The notes below the pieces were generated by a model, which had not been told where the DNA came from, ran no database searches, and saw only the letters and a list, made by a program, of their open reading frames with translations. From Taenia hydatigena (lineage: Eukaryota; Platyhelminthes; Cestoda; Cyclophyllidea; Taeniidae), in NCBI GenBank assembly GCA_036345935.2, contig JADWOT020001883.1:1-64000 (forward strand): a DNA stretch of 64,000 bases. Direction: 5' to 3'. Within the stretch, counting starts at the first letter, position 1. Each line of letters opens with the position of its first letter. Both the position numbers and the translations under genes were made by a program. Positions 24,901-38,300 of the stretch are shown piece by piece.

Positions 24901-27900
24901 AAGTTTGGGTAGAAGCCTTAAAATTTTGATGAGCAGCAACAGTCCCTTGATGTGCATTCCTTTTTTGTAATGATTATGGTTGTAATTATAAATACGTCTA
25001 AACCGAATATCCTTTACCATCATTGTTCTTTATAGTCAGAAACGGGAAAAGCGACACGAGACTTGGCCGCTTTTCCTATTTCTTGTAAGTACTGAGATAA
25101 TGTTGGATTGCACAACTTTGTCTAAGCACCATCCTAGCACTTTTGGGACAACATCTACCAGCTTTGTGAATTCCTCCTCACAGAACTACTTTCATTAGTG
25201 CCTGCTATCACGTCCAAAGTGTTTATTCGTGGATTCATTAACTTGTTAACCTCTCACCTAGGCCAAAATCTCCTACTCGTCTTAACCAAAAATCTTTTTA
25301 AATGTTGATGCGTGCTATCTCACCCTTGATACAAACTTTTTTGAGGACTTTACTCCACAAGAGGTTAGATCCACATACAAGGATAAAGAAAATGCACATT
25401 TCGCAAACTCTACTTTCTGATAAAGAGGAAGTATAACGGTTAAACTAAACAGATAAACATTCAGTTTTGTTAAATATCTACTTCGCCTTTCGGCTTTGCA
25501 CCACTTTCTACTCACTCACTTGTTAATCCCATACTGCATGCGCTTAACTATGCACTTGCACTATCCTAACTGCCATTTATGCAACACGATTCTAGCCCCC
25601 AAGCATAATCCGTCTTTATTCGCGGCTGTCGCAATCCATTCTACGCATTTTATGCTTATTTATCCATTTCCTTTTCATTTACTATTCGTAACTGCATATG
25701 CCAAGTTTTTAAAAATCTGCTGAGTCTACTACTTGGCTGTTACACATTATGTTCTAGTTAACAAGTACCGTCTTCTGAGTTGGTCATAAGTGCTTAGATT
25801 ACCTTCTCCCGTGTCCCGCCTCATCCTTGGAACTTCCATTTTAAGCATCCCGAGGCGACATTTTATACCTTGATAGTTCCTATAGGCCTTTAAAGATACG
25901 AACTGCATTTACTTAAAATCACTTAACATTTCTGTAACCTTACCTCCTAGCCCCTTCGCTTGCCTAACTTTGGCTTATTTTTGAATTTCAATGACCAAAT
26001 ATTAGTTGCGACCTTCGTACCGCTGATCTCGTTAGCCAATCTCACTAGTAGACCTTAGGTCCGTTCCGTTCAAAGCTGTACCGAATTTCACTTTGTAGTT
26101 AAAACGAATCTGTTGATGTAAAAATAAGGCTGCACAAGGAAGAGTTAGTACAGCCAAATCAGATATGAAATATCCTCGAACTTGCTATTTAAAAGTTAAA
26201 TGTATTGGCGCACACGGGTTATCAAGATTACCAGGTATCATCAATAAACTTTTCCTGTTAATCGTCAACCGGTAGAGTTTGCGGATTTGTCAGGCGCCAA
26301 AAGGTCCCACATACTCCGTGTAATTCTAAGCGCAGAACATAATTCGCATCGACTCTTGAGAAGTGCCTGCGATTACCTTAACTCGTGCATTGCAGGACAT
26401 ATCCATGGGTCATGATCTCTGGACAGTCCCATTATTTGGGCCTTGAGATTCTTTCCTCGCGATTTTTCCTCGATCCAGGTTACAATTAGCCTATTAGCCT
26501 GAGAAACTGCCGAAAATGCCATTAAGCAGTTTATTTAGATGCGTCAATCTCCTTACCTAATCAGAGGTGCCTTAATTATGCCACTTTGCTGCAAAGAGGG
26601 TGCCTCACTTTCGGACTGAAGTCGCATTCCTTTTAGAGACGATTCGTCTCTATTCTTATTGGCCTGAGTGCCGAATCTACCATCTTGGAGGTTTATAAAT
26701 GACGAGGAAAAGGTCGCAAAAAGGGTTTTTAGACTACATTCTCGGACATCTGCACAAATCGACAAACAATGGACCTCAAAGCACCCATACGTCTACATTT
26801 CGAGAGATGAAATTATACCAGGCACATGATTTAGCCTGCTAACTAACAAACTGACACCCATGTTTAGGGCTAACAAGCTTCCGTTACATCCTCTTCAACA
26901 AATCCTTAAATTGTGGCAATAAAAGGCAAGCGGTAGCATTGAGACTTAGAAAAAGTAGTTCTATGATCTCAAAAGGTCCCAAAGTGAGTATTTTTTGCAG
27001 TATTAAGTAGGCACGTTGAAGTAGCTCATTATTGGCATTGCAAAAGCATATAAGTCATGCATTCGATGTCCCACATTTCAAGCCTGAGAAATGTTTTCTT
27101 AAAAAATGGGCAGAATAATGGCCTTTCGTGAAATGCAAATTAAAGTTTCATGTTTATGGAACTTTCTGATCCACTTTAAAATTTTCGGTGATACTTTATT
27201 GCAAATATATTAGGATTATGTGAGGCAACTAATAAAATGCGTGCATAGTTTAAAATTACTTGAGCTCTGAGATTTAATGGCACCTTATTCTCTTAAGTCT
27301 TGCTAGTGCATGGAACATTGTGGCAATAATCGTTCGATTATACGAAATCAACATTTCGCCGATTCGAATCAATTAATGGTCCGTAGTAAAGGTGGATGCT
27401 ACTGAATGCGTCCACTAACCCAAGGTGTCTTCCTATCCTAATTCCCTTTAAAATTTCCCTTTCCGCCGCTAGTTCCTGGGCATTCTCATACGTCGTACAA
27501 TTCGCCAATTCCTCCTGACTGGTCGATAGCACTTACGCATGGCATATGAGTGTGATAGCGGTCAATGTACAATCAAGGACAATTAAATTTCGTGACTACG
27601 AAAGACCGGTCAACCCTATCTCTGACACTGTCAAATGATTGGCTATTCCGTACGCGCGTGCCTTATCTTAAAAATGGTTGTGCCCGAGAAAAGCGCATGA
27701 TTCTTTTTTACCGCATTCTCTTTGACGAATTTTGCGATTATTTTACCCATATACGCAAGTATTTACACTGGGAAATTCACTTGAACAACGCATACCAAAT
27801 AAAATACGTCTTTGCTGGGAATATCATTAAGAATCTCTATATAGGTAATTAAAGGACGCAGTTATGATGCCTCATGGATTTGTTCTATGAGCGACTATTA

Positions 27901-30900
27901 TTTGAAGCTGTGCTAATTTAATGCGCAAAAATTCGGTTCATATGGAGGGAATGATGCATCATGCAAAAAATATACCGGTTAGTCGAAAACTAACTACGCT
28001 CAATGCAGTCGCACATTAATATCGCTTTTAAAGGGGATTGGTTTGCGAAAGCAATAATTGTGTGGACAACATGTCGAGGGGCTTAACATCTGCTTTTGAG
28101 ATTTACCGCAATTTCTTTATTCTAGTTAATAAAAATGCCGCCATAGCATTCGGTTTTCATCCGGTCCTTGCCGCAGTGGAGTCATATATTAAGTGGACTT
28201 ATTGCTAGGTTACCGGAGTCATTTGTGTAGTCTGCGTAAGGGACCTTAGATATGGACTTCAACATCTTGCCAATTGAGCCCAACCGTTTCCGAATGTGCA
28301 TTGCAAGAGATAACTGTTTATCAGTCACTCTGTGTAATTTTGTTTCTCTAAAGATCTACGATTTTACTTCCACGTTACTTCAGGCACTACCATCTATGAC
28401 GGCTAAGTGGCACTTATAAATATGATTCATATTCATCCGTTCCTCAACCACGGGGTTATTTTGCCACTTCTGCCTAATATCTATTAGCTGTTTCGTGGCA
28501 GTACAATGCAGACAGGAAACATTTCGCTTCAACGAGTTTGTCAAAAAGATTTCAAAGATGCGACTTATTGAACATTAAGTTCCTACCCTACTTGTCACAT
28601 CTAATCAAGCTCACAGTCCTAGTCTACAAATGACGCCAGGTTTGGCCTTTTATTTTATAGGCAGTAGCACCAAGACAAATTCATCCCTTAGAATTTGCTG
28701 CCGGAATCTCATTGACTTACACTAAAGGATGAAGCACTCTCCTTATCACCAGCATTGTGGGATCGAGTAAAGCCCACAGGAGATGAAGACGCACCCGCTG
28801 AATGATATCTCATTCACATCCAAGCGGTAAAAATCAGACCCACAGACAACGCGCCGACAATTTTGTTTGCGCTTTCCTTTAGTAGAGCACCTCTGCGTCC
28901 CTTAAAGCGAAAGTGGATGAGGACACAGTGGTTTGTCAGAACTCTTGGCTTTTTAAATATTTCAAAATTTGATTCCGAGGACACGTTTTCATCTTCATTG
29001 GAACAGGATCGCAACAACTATGTGTGATTGGTCTTACTGGAAGGGCACGGAGCACGGAATGCAATCAAACCCCATCCCCGTGTGCCTTTGTGTGGCTACT
29101 CCATTTCCAAAAGCGTGTTGAAACCCTCGAAACATTGCATGCGCAAGTAGAACTTGCAATTTCTGTGACGCCGGGTATGATGCTGTACCCTCAATTACGC
29201 ACAGTGCATTTTTATTCGCCTTCAGCCCTTAACTGCCCATCTGGCCTTCTACACATCTTTACATCTCATTTTACTCGCGCAACACTTTGCCTTGCCGATA
29301 ATCTCCACTAGCTACTCAAGGCTGTATTGCTCTACTTCGCCTACTTCGACACTTAACTCATTTTACGACTAAATGAAAATCCTGCATTTTTTCTGAGTGT
29401 TTCTTCTTTATCTTTTAAACGCTTTTTCCTATTTGTTTGATTATTCTTTGTTTCATATTCGTGACTCAAGAGGCGTATGGTTTCATCGTTATAGTCTCGG
29501 GACATTGAAATGTATTCCTTTATTTCCAACGTGATGATCCCAATGCTTGAGTGGTTCGGCATGCCTACTGAGAGCGGAAGCCCTATCTCATGTTATCTTA
29601 GCCACACCGACCAATTAATTTTCGCATTTGTGCCATCTCTCAAGGGTAGCGAACACTTCCATTGGTTTAAGTGCAAACCAAGCCACAATCATACATTCGC
29701 ATTTCCTTTATTAACCACTCTCTTGGAAATAAATTGCGATAAAACATCGCAACAATAACTACAGTGGTTGTCTCCGCAAACTAACACAAAGCATTGTTGG
29801 GGATTCCATTTAGTGAGTGCCAGCCGAAGACATGATTCTAGCCTGCCACGCCCACGCATGCAACCAATCATCTGTCCTACATTTTCGCCTACCAGAACGA
29901 AGCTTTTTACCACTAATACGGGAGCTATTTAGTAAGTCTGGTGGTTGCACGGGCATTTTTAGCTAGACAGTGCTCGAAATCTCAATACACATGCAAGCTG
30001 AAATAAAACTTTTGTAGAACGCCGGACAATATTACAGCAAAAGAGGTGGATAAAGAAGCTAAGTTGGTGACATGGGCTGCAGGTCGCCCTTTTTTATGGA
30101 GAAGGGAGACCATCGGTGGTAATACTCCTCTAACTAGACACCCAATTATGGATGGTCAGTTGAGCGGGCCTGTATTCAAAGGCACTTTCTACCTGTAGCA
30201 TATTATGCGATACAAAGTTGGTGACATTAGATCAAATTAAAAAAGGCTACAGTCCATGATTAGGTGGCTAATGTGTTCACAAATGCAGCACAAAGTATGC
30301 ACCTTTTACCTTTATTTTATCATTCTGACACAAGAACCGCACCTGCGGTGCAATTTCGACTGTACCTCTCGAGTCTGTCCCATCCATTAAGTGTCTGACT
30401 AGTAGGAAAAGACATAATCTACACTTCCATCATGGTCCTTATCGCTTGCAACGAAACAATGAGTTCCGCTATAACAAAAGGCTAGATTGTCAAAATCCGA
30501 TGCCATGCAAGAAGGAAGCTTTAATTCGGCTTGATAGTAATATTGAATTGCTAAGCATCAAACGTCATGTGGTCAAAATCAAAAGCGGCTATACTTTAAC
30601 GTCAGCCTTAGCTCTAGGCATTAGATACTCTATTTTGAGCTACCCAAATATCATAGAAGTCCTATGGATGCCCTTGGTGGTTTCTTGTCTGCTACATCAG
30701 TAGATAACACGTCGTTTGCCGAAACTCGCTACGAGTTCAAAGTCCAGAATAGCAAGTAAACGTGGAGTCCTTACAAACGCTATTACATCAGATTGTATTT
30801 TAATATTAACATAAGTAAACGGCGTGAAGCAATGCAAGAATCCGCTTCTTTTTTTGATTTTTTAGGAGAGAGTTTTATTTATTTTACATTGTTCTTTAAG

Positions 30901-31150
30901 GACATCATTTTGCTCAAAATTCAGGTCTGTTCCAAAATTAAGCAGGTCTTCAGTGCTCATCCATGGTACTCCTTCAACACGTAGCCTTGCTCTTCCTACT
31001 ATTCGACATAACGAGCAACTTTTTTAGAAATTGATGGCTTCTTTAGGACTGGCAAACAAATGATGCAATCATTACGTTCCAACTTTTGCATGTAATTGGC
31101 AATGAACACCAAAGGCATTAGTAAGCATTTTGACCCAATATTCTTTGAGG
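21905..31150. other. Long featureless stretch
   Basis: No domain, RNA gene, repeat partner inside the window or structured element was recognised. The largest frames (22,375-22,752 minus, 125 codons, hydrophobic; 27,565-27,852 plus; 29,024-29,311 plus) have no recognisable motif and occur at lengths expected by chance in DNA of this composition. Large introns or intergenic DNA are both possible. Confidence 0.4.
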
Positions 31151-31155
31151 GATAG

Positions 31156-31371
31156 CGTCTCGGTGTAAGATTCACCTACTTCCCGGATGCTGTTGGTAGC
31201 AGCGATGTCAAACTCGAAAGCGTCAAACGTACCTTCGGTGTTCTAGGTACTGCGGCGGACAAGCCCCTTAAACAAACACTGAGCGCAATAAACATGAAAG
31301 ATGTGGAAAGGAAGGAGGAAAGGAGAATGGATTTCTTTACAAGCCTTGTTTGGCGATGCGGCCTTGCATAG
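31156..31371 (+). other. Stop-free stretch with protein-like composition (possible exon)
   Basis: A 71-codon stop-bounded frame without an early ATG. It includes DAVGSSDVKLESVKRTFGVL and then a Lys/Glu-rich run (MKDVERKEERRMDFF). The composition is balanced and more protein-like than most frames nearby, but no family is recognised and splice borders are uncertain. The antisense frame 31,176-31,448 overlaps it, so coding on either strand is unproven. Confidence 0.22.
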
Positions 31372-31678
31372 TACTGTCCTCTCATGACTGAGTTAGTAAA
31401 TTGGTGGATGCGATGCGTCGAAAGGGTCAAGTTTGCACCGGCAATCATAGGAAACAGTTTAATAGTTCAATGAAAGCCCGTGAACCTCGACCGGTATCAG
31501 TGCTCCTCAAATCGCTATGCCCTTCAGACTAGCTCAGTTAAGTACTCGGAATGCAACTAGTACAAACAAAAACATTGAATTCTTCCCCGAATTCCTACTT
31601 TTCTGTCTTCGATTCGCAGATTGATTATGGCACGAAGGCAGTATATCTCGCAGTCTTCTGGCTTGCTAGTAAAGTTAG

Positions 31679-31816
31679 CTTAAAGCAATTATCTTGGGGC
31701 TGTTAGACGCTCGCAGCGTACAAGAGTTTGCAGCGAAATTCGAAGGTGGCGGAACCGTAGACAATGTCGAAAACACATCCTTCCGATCCGCTAAGTACAA
31801 TTCATTGCCATTGCTT
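31679..31816 (+). other. Stop-free stretch ending at a good splice-donor motif (possible exon)
   Basis: A 46-codon frame starts after a TAG that would double as an acceptor AG and ends at a consensus-like donor (gtgagt at 31,817). It includes LGLLDARSVQEFAAKFEGGG. A second, stronger acceptor lies just upstream (a pyrimidine-rich run ending in cag near 31,620), but it does not join in this frame without a stop. No family is recognised. It might belong with 31,156-31,371, which is speculation. Confidence 0.2.
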
Positions 31817-31839
31817 GTGAGTAAAAGTCATTACTAATT

Positions 31840-32690
31840 GGAAAACATTAAAGCTGTAATGTGATTATCTTTATTTATAACATAAATCCGCTTGGTTTAT
31901 CGCAGCTTTGCTGTTATTGACAACTGCCTGCTTTTTAACATTGGTTGCAAAATTAAAGCAAACTGGAAACATAACGGCCACGTTTTCCAATTCGTGCGAC
32001 TACACTTTTTCTCTTTAGATGGATGTTCAAAATATTGTTTTAAGTACGACTGTGGAGCACATGCAGTGAAACACACCAGATTTGCGAATGAGGCATATAT
32101 GTTTGACTAATAAAAGGAAATTGGACTGCTGCTGTGGCTCAGAAAACAGCCAACCCACTGAAGAGAAAATGGTGCAACAGTGTACTCAGGGACATGGACT
32201 AAAGTCACTGCGAAGGACAAATGGCGCGAAGCACACTTCTGAACAGAGCTTTATTTCATTGTGGAGGTCAAGTAGCGCAACTGTAGGCCACTGGACAGAT
32301 AATAATGTCATTTTTGTGGAACATCTCAGTTAACAACAGGTTACTAAACGCGATTTTAGGCTATTGAGATGTCTAATAAGGAAATAGTAAAGTCCTGGAT
32401 AGGTTTAGGGGCCAATCGCGTCAAAGATCAGCATTGAAGCCCTAATTATGTAACAAATTGCCACAGGAATTAATTCGGGGTCATCTTGGTAGTCAAATGT
32501 TGGTAGACTGCTGGACAGAACTAAGGTTTATTATACAGATTATATGTAACAATTGTGAAGGCTTAGGGAGTGTTATAGTTCATTATATAGGCCAGTGATG
32601 CAATGACGAAGCACTAACTATGGTTTGACATTATTTTAGATGTAAAAGCCCTGTCGTAGTTGGGCTCTGCATAAAATAAGAGCTTTTTAA
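31840..32690. other. Stretch with no recognisable feature
   Basis: Short frames only (31,892-32,110 and 32,082-32,333 overlap on the plus strand). No motif, repeat partner or structure was seen. Confidence 0.4.
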
Positions 32691-32694
32691 AATC

Positions 32695-32892
32695 TTATGG
32701 CAAGAATGAGGCCTCGGACAGGGCATAGTTGAGGTCAAGCAACAAATCGCCGCTGCTCCCACCGCTTTCCTTTGTCAACTTACGGCGTTGGTCACCACAA
32801 CCTAATCTGCCGTGAAGGACAACATCCACGAGCCAATGATGCCGACTACCCAATTTCATTGAGGTTACGGAGATAATTGAAGGTGAAGTCAC
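32695..32892 (-). pseudogene. Possible remnant of a LINE-type endonuclease frame
   Basis: The minus-strand frame contains SRHHWLVDVVLHGR, then GDQRRKLTK. This resembles the late part of the endonuclease domain of non-LTR retroelement proteins often annotated as craniofacial-development-protein-2-like, where a SRHxxLLDYVLxRR...DQRD...TK arrangement is common. The expected following W-x-DH motif is not present, and no reverse-transcriptase frame was found next to it. The resemblance covers only about 40 residues and could be accidental. Confidence 0.25.
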
Positions 32893-32894
32893 CT

Positions 32895-33490
32895 AGTCCC
32901 ATTGACAATCCTGCACTATATCAAGTATTGCCCAGTTTGAGAAATGGATTTAGGGACATGAAATTTTGCTAGCCTCGAGGCGTATCTATGGCTAAACATA
33001 AAGATAGAATCAATATGATGGTATGAAATCTAGGTAAAGTTAAAACGTTATTTGGATTATACAATATTTGCCTGTTTCTTTCCGTAAATTCTCAGGTACA
33101 CACCTTGGTCATTCAAACCCACTCCCCCAGCATAAGCAACATGAACTTCCGTTCCTATATCTGCTGCCATTTTAGTAGAATTAATTGGATTTTAAGTTTA
33201 CTTGATTGACTATGACAGGAATCACCTTTGATCAGCACACCACCCGCTCAAAACACAGTTCATATGAACATTCTCCCTACAACATGTTTCTTCGCTAGCT
33301 GCCAATGCTGGATGCGCCTAATTATGAGTCCCTTCCAGATCTGTTTCCTTTGCATAAGATCTTCGGAAATTCGAATGCACTTTTTTACTTGAGATTTAAC
33401 ATCTGCAAGTAAATGTGACCACTTCTTGAACTGCATTTAAGTGGGATTCGCAGGGTTGATTATCTCTCCCACCTCAACGGTAAGGACGAC
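32895..33490. other. Stretch with no recognisable feature
   Basis: Sequence upstream of the candidate gene at 33.5 kb. No long frame is open here. If that gene has further 5' exons they were not identified. Confidence 0.4.
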
Positions 33491-33494
33491 TTGT

Positions 33495-34664
33495 GGTAAC
33501 TCATCCACTCGAACTTCACTCATTTTATGAGAAGTTCAAGGCGTATGTCAGAAATTGCAAAATGGAGCTGGAAGTAAGTTACACCTCTCAGCCTTTCTAA
33601 AATGCTAATCTCTCGTTCCATTCATCAAGCCGATGTTAGACATCCTCTGCTTTCATGAATTGTCAAGTAAGATACATGAAGACGTTCACGCTCGTTTTGA
33701 GTATAATAGTTCTACTCGTCAGTTAACCGATGGATGCATTTCACAGGTGAGATCGCACGATAAGAAGATCACGGATCTCTGTCGAGAATTAGTGGAAATG
33801 TTGTGCAAATACCTTGGTGTCGCTGACATAGTAAGTGTTTGCACAGCAATTCCAAGCTGGGAGTGGGTTTTCTTCCTACAAGCGCCGTATTCATACGTCA
33901 ACAAGTGGAAGTGGATTAAAAAACGAGCCTACACAACACTGCATTCAGACTCGCTGATTATGCGCACTGCGGATATCTGCTAAGCTGTTGAACAGCACTT
34001 CAGTTAAATGCAATTCGACCTTCAATTTCCATTAATTCGAGCTCCTTGTGGAGCGTATGAAAGAGTCAACTGCCTTCTATTTCCTTCTACCTTGACAATA
34101 GGAGAGGACATTTTCTTTCCCGCGCATCTGTTGCAGCTAGACACTCATTTCTTTTTAAACATTGTAAATTCCACCGGCCCTACATCGGTATACGTTCAAA
34201 CAATGGATCACCCTCCTCCATCAAATGCTTATTATTGTTCTCTGGCACCTATGGAATTTCAACTTGTTAGCAGAGAACTGGAGAGGAGCCTGAGTAGTCC
34301 AAAAGCACATTTTGCCGCATTCGACTGCATTCTCTATGTACTAAAGCTTTCACTGCTTGCGGCATACGGATTTAATATCGCTATTGAACTGCACCCCTTA
34401 TTGAGGGCACTGTCGTCCAAACACACTTTCGGGATTGTAATCATGGATGATGTGAAGCAAAATGAGAGGAGCGGAATGCGTCTATTCATGAACTATGCGG
34501 AGGAAATGGACTTCGACAACGGCTCTCCTCTAATGAATGCGTCAATGAACTGGCGCATATGGCGCGTTCAAGACTGTAACAGTCACATTATGCAGCGCAG
34601 GGATATTTTCGAATGGGTGTGCCAGGATGTAATTTGGCGGCGAATGCAAGAATCTGCAATTTAA
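33495..34664 (+). CDS. Candidate multi-exon gene, 3' part; function unknown
   Basis: Three stop-free blocks join in one phase (phase 0) through GT-AG borders. Block 1 is roughly 33,495-33,573, encoding SFYEKFKAYVRNCKMELE at its end, with donor gtaagt at 33,574. Block 2 is 33,630-33,830, encoding KIHEDVHARFEYNSS and ITDLCRELVEMLCKYLGVAD, with donor gtaagt at 33,831. Block 3 is 34,137-34,664, after a pyrimidine-rich acceptor ending in gttgcag, and runs to a TAA. The introns would be 56 and 306 bases. Block 3 is part of the longest open frame in the window (34,008-34,664, 218 codons). A decayed paralogue at 21,066-21,289 keeps the last ~50 codons and the same stop, which supports real coding. 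No domain is recognised; block 2 looks helical, and block 3 has a hydrophobic segment around ILYVLKLSLLAAYGFNIAI. The 5' end is not identified. A single-exon reading from the ATG at 34,008 is the alternative. Confidence 0.45.
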
Positions 34665-35330
34665 TTAGCTACAATACCTTGTGTAATGCTTAAATTTGTG
34701 AACTGGTTCATTAATTTTCTTAATAATTGAGGAAGATTAATATAATCTTGTCCTATCTTAGATGCTTTTTATCCGTAATGAGGTTAAGTATCTGGTGTCT
34801 TTGGCGTTGACTAGAACTTTAACGAGAGTCCTAGACTAAAGAATGCATCAAAAATGGAATTGCGCAGGACTGTGCTGGGTCTATTCATAAAACATTTTGA
34901 CGAGCATCGTTGGCAAGATGACTTATTTCTGCTTAATGCAGTGGGTGACTCTATCCTTTCCCATTTATGCCCCTCCTTCTCGTTCCCCTTTCTTCCGAGT
35001 TTCACCGCGTTGTCAATTAACTCTGACTTGTCCAATATCGAGTTGAGTGTTGCTAACTAAGTACGGAGTTTGCGCACGAATTGGCAAATATTTTGCTCTT
35101 TGAGACGCATTTCTGAACCAGCATTAGTCACCCAGTTGTCCGTCATTTTTGGCCAAACGCCTCGTTTGACTGCTCATTCCCTCGCCTTTGATCCTACTCT
35201 AAGTCTAATCTTTCGAAGATTCTTAAGAAAAGACCGCTGTTTCTGCCGCTTCCATCCCATCAAACTTGCAATGTTGCATACCTGTTCATCAGTGGGTACT
35301 TTGAGATCAATGCCCTGAGATGGTAAGATA
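34665..35330. repeat. 3' flank of the candidate gene, shared with 21,290-21,880
   Basis: Collinear with the flank of the decayed copy at 21 kb (see that entry for anchors). The open frames 34,854-35,060 and 35,070-35,318 fall here and have no counterpart frame at 21 kb. I see no well-placed AATAAA immediately after the stop at 34,662-34,664. Confidence 0.65.
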
Positions 35331-38300
35331 GGTAGCAGTTGTTGCTATTAGTTTCTGAAGAACCAGTGCCTCCACATAAAACAGTGGCTTGTGTGTAGAG
35401 TTTTTTCACAAGCGGATGAAGGCAGCTGTTGAGTGGTCGAGACAGCAGATTCATCGCAATAAAAACGCACCACAAATAAATTTAGACAGAAAGTGTAGGC
35501 AAAGCGTGATAACGTATGTGGTGTATTCCCTGGTTGCTGCGTCATTCCCGAAAGGAATTTCTGTTATTTGCAATAGGAGCGCAATAGAAACATGCACTAA
35601 TACTGGCGGAATTGGTCGTGATGGCGCATGTGAAGGTAGACATGCGTGATTGACGCGTATCAAACTAACTTCACTAATCGCTCATACTAACGCAACCTCA
35701 TGAACTTCAAGCAAAAGAAGTGGCGATTCCGTGGGCCAATTTTTAGTAGTGATACAGTTGTAAAGCGGTCGTCCGTGACAGAGTCCAACCCAATTCAAAT
35801 TTACTAGTTAGAATTGTGTTTGTACGTTCGAAAATGCTGAAATCGCACCCCATGGACATACATCGCATTGAATGCGGCAGTGCTTTTTCATAAAGCGGAT
35901 GACTAGTTACGCTTCCATGACGAACTTTCATCTCATATGAACAGCTTACTAATGAAGACTTGCAGATGGGACGTTAAGCTTAGCATTCACAGGAACTTTG
36001 GCTACTTACTGGCACAATGAAGCGAATTTAAGTATGCTACCTCGCTTATGGAAGACAATAACTTAGCTTATGTAATTTTCTAACAATTCAAGCCACACAC
36101 CATGCGGGAATTATGTCCTATTTATGTCTAAAACATGCCATTCCACATCCCTGCGTGTTTCTACTAGTCATCATGTCCCGCCAGCAACAGTCCACCCATG
36201 ACCGTGACTAAGTTATACGGCGTTTCAAATAAAGGTAGCGCAACGCGAAAATACCAGCAATGAGGCGAACCTGTTGACAAACGTCAATTGTGTGCTGCAT
36301 CGATTTTGTAGAAATGCAAGGATACTTTGTTTTCTCTTAATTGTCCCTAATTTCGGCCACCTTTATAATAGCTTTGAATTAACAAGATGCTGACATGTTA
36401 GCTGTTCGATCAGTGTTGCATAGCTTCTACTGACAAATCCACAGACCCCACAAATTCAAAATTTCTCACATGGCGTACTCTGCTCTATTAACCTCCCAAT
36501 GATGTATTGGTGCATGCATGTGGACGCACTTCTTTTCCATCGTCGTATGGCTGCATTTGACTTGACTCACGTCTGCACTAACTACTTAACGCAATGAGTT
36601 TTGGTGTAAGGACTGAATCTGCGACTTGCTGCTACATGTCTCATCCATAGCAAATTGACCTGTTTTCGCACAAAAGCTTTAGAGAAGGAATAAAATTTAG
36701 GTTTTCACACCCCGCAATGTGTGTCACATCCTCTGATGAAGCGCAGCAACTGAACCGAACTACTAAAGGTCCAAAACGAGTTTCCAATTCAACCCTATAC
36801 AGTTTATGGTAAAACATTGGCACATGGTGCAAAAGGATGTAAAAGAACGTTGTTATATTTTGATTTTCGCATCGGGAACTAAAGATAATGCAGTTGGAAA
36901 TGCGTGCAACCACATCATTACAATTCAATCAAAAACATTAATTTTACTTAATGAAGGGCGTAAGGCAGGGCTACCTACCTCTAATAGCCAGAAGATTGAA
37001 TTGTAGCCGCATATTTGTGCATACTTATTAGTTTACACAGCACATATGTGCATGTGTTCTTAATAGTTTTCTGATACTTCCATGCATTGTGAGACTATTT
37101 CATAGGCATTGCATCTACTTTCCCATGAAGTGGTTGCATTTGCTGAACTCAAACAATTTGCATTAAGCCTGCTAGGTGGCTTTGAACTACCTCATGATAA
37201 GTGCACCTTCCGCTAGGACTGGTGTCTGCCTTTTTAAAGTGAGGAAAACTGACTGGTAATTATCGGCCTCTCATAACTTAAAATACACCTTCATTAAGAT
37301 TCCGCATTTGGAGGTTACGGAGCTGCCGATTAAAATCGGTCATACTACCAGCAGCATTGCCCAGTTCAATCTATACAATCCTGTAGCGAAATGTAAGGGC
37401 GCACCTGCTGCTTGGAATACTGATGATACTTGTCTGGTTTCAAATCTCACTCCTGAGCTTCAAAACTCCTTTCAAGCTTACAATCACATATATTTCTTTA
37501 ACTCAGACAGCCAACTCCTTGCGGCATGCATTGACTAGCAGCTTATCTTTAGTAAGGTTATATCAAACCGTAATTTGCACCCAATTTGATGCCACTTAGA
37601 GTCCTGCAAAATTAGCAATGCATTACCATTTAAATATAAACATATTCAAAGTGCCAAGCTAAGGTCAATCTTTTTTGTGGCCTTGGTAGGAAGGGCAAGA
37701 ATCCTACCCTGTGTGAGGAGTGCACTGAAGTGCATGAACCTGGAGTTGTTCGTGTGCGGGTCCATCAACAAACCACCTTGGACGAGTTAGAACTGATACG
37801 CACGGTTTACAGGCATATTCATTCATAAACTTAATTGGCGCTAGATTTTTTAACAGCAATTTAGAGCCATCTCCTTGAATGACTGCTTTACAGGTACTCC
37901 AAGTCAGAGTATTAGCAGTCGTTGCTGTAGGTATTGAAGGCGCGAAAGGAAAATTAAATAGCTAGCAAGGCAATCAAAAATAAGTTCAGGGAGTGGCGCA
38001 TTGCAGCAGCATTGTTTTCCTAAATGGTCTTTAATTCAAAAGTCCACTGTTTGTTGCTTTGGACTTTAGGTGCATTTGCACTGGTAACATGTGTGTGCTT
38101 CTGCTCCTAAAAACTACACGGGATATGTTGAACTGTTAAGTGAATAAGTAACATACAAACCCTGCTAATAGCAGTCAGTATCACAGGTAAACTCAAATCG
38201 CAATGAGAAATGCTATTAATGGGGACACAACATTAGCTTGTAGCCTCTTTGGCAGTGGCGTACCTTCACATCCAAGAGAAAAGCAACATCTAGTGAGTGT

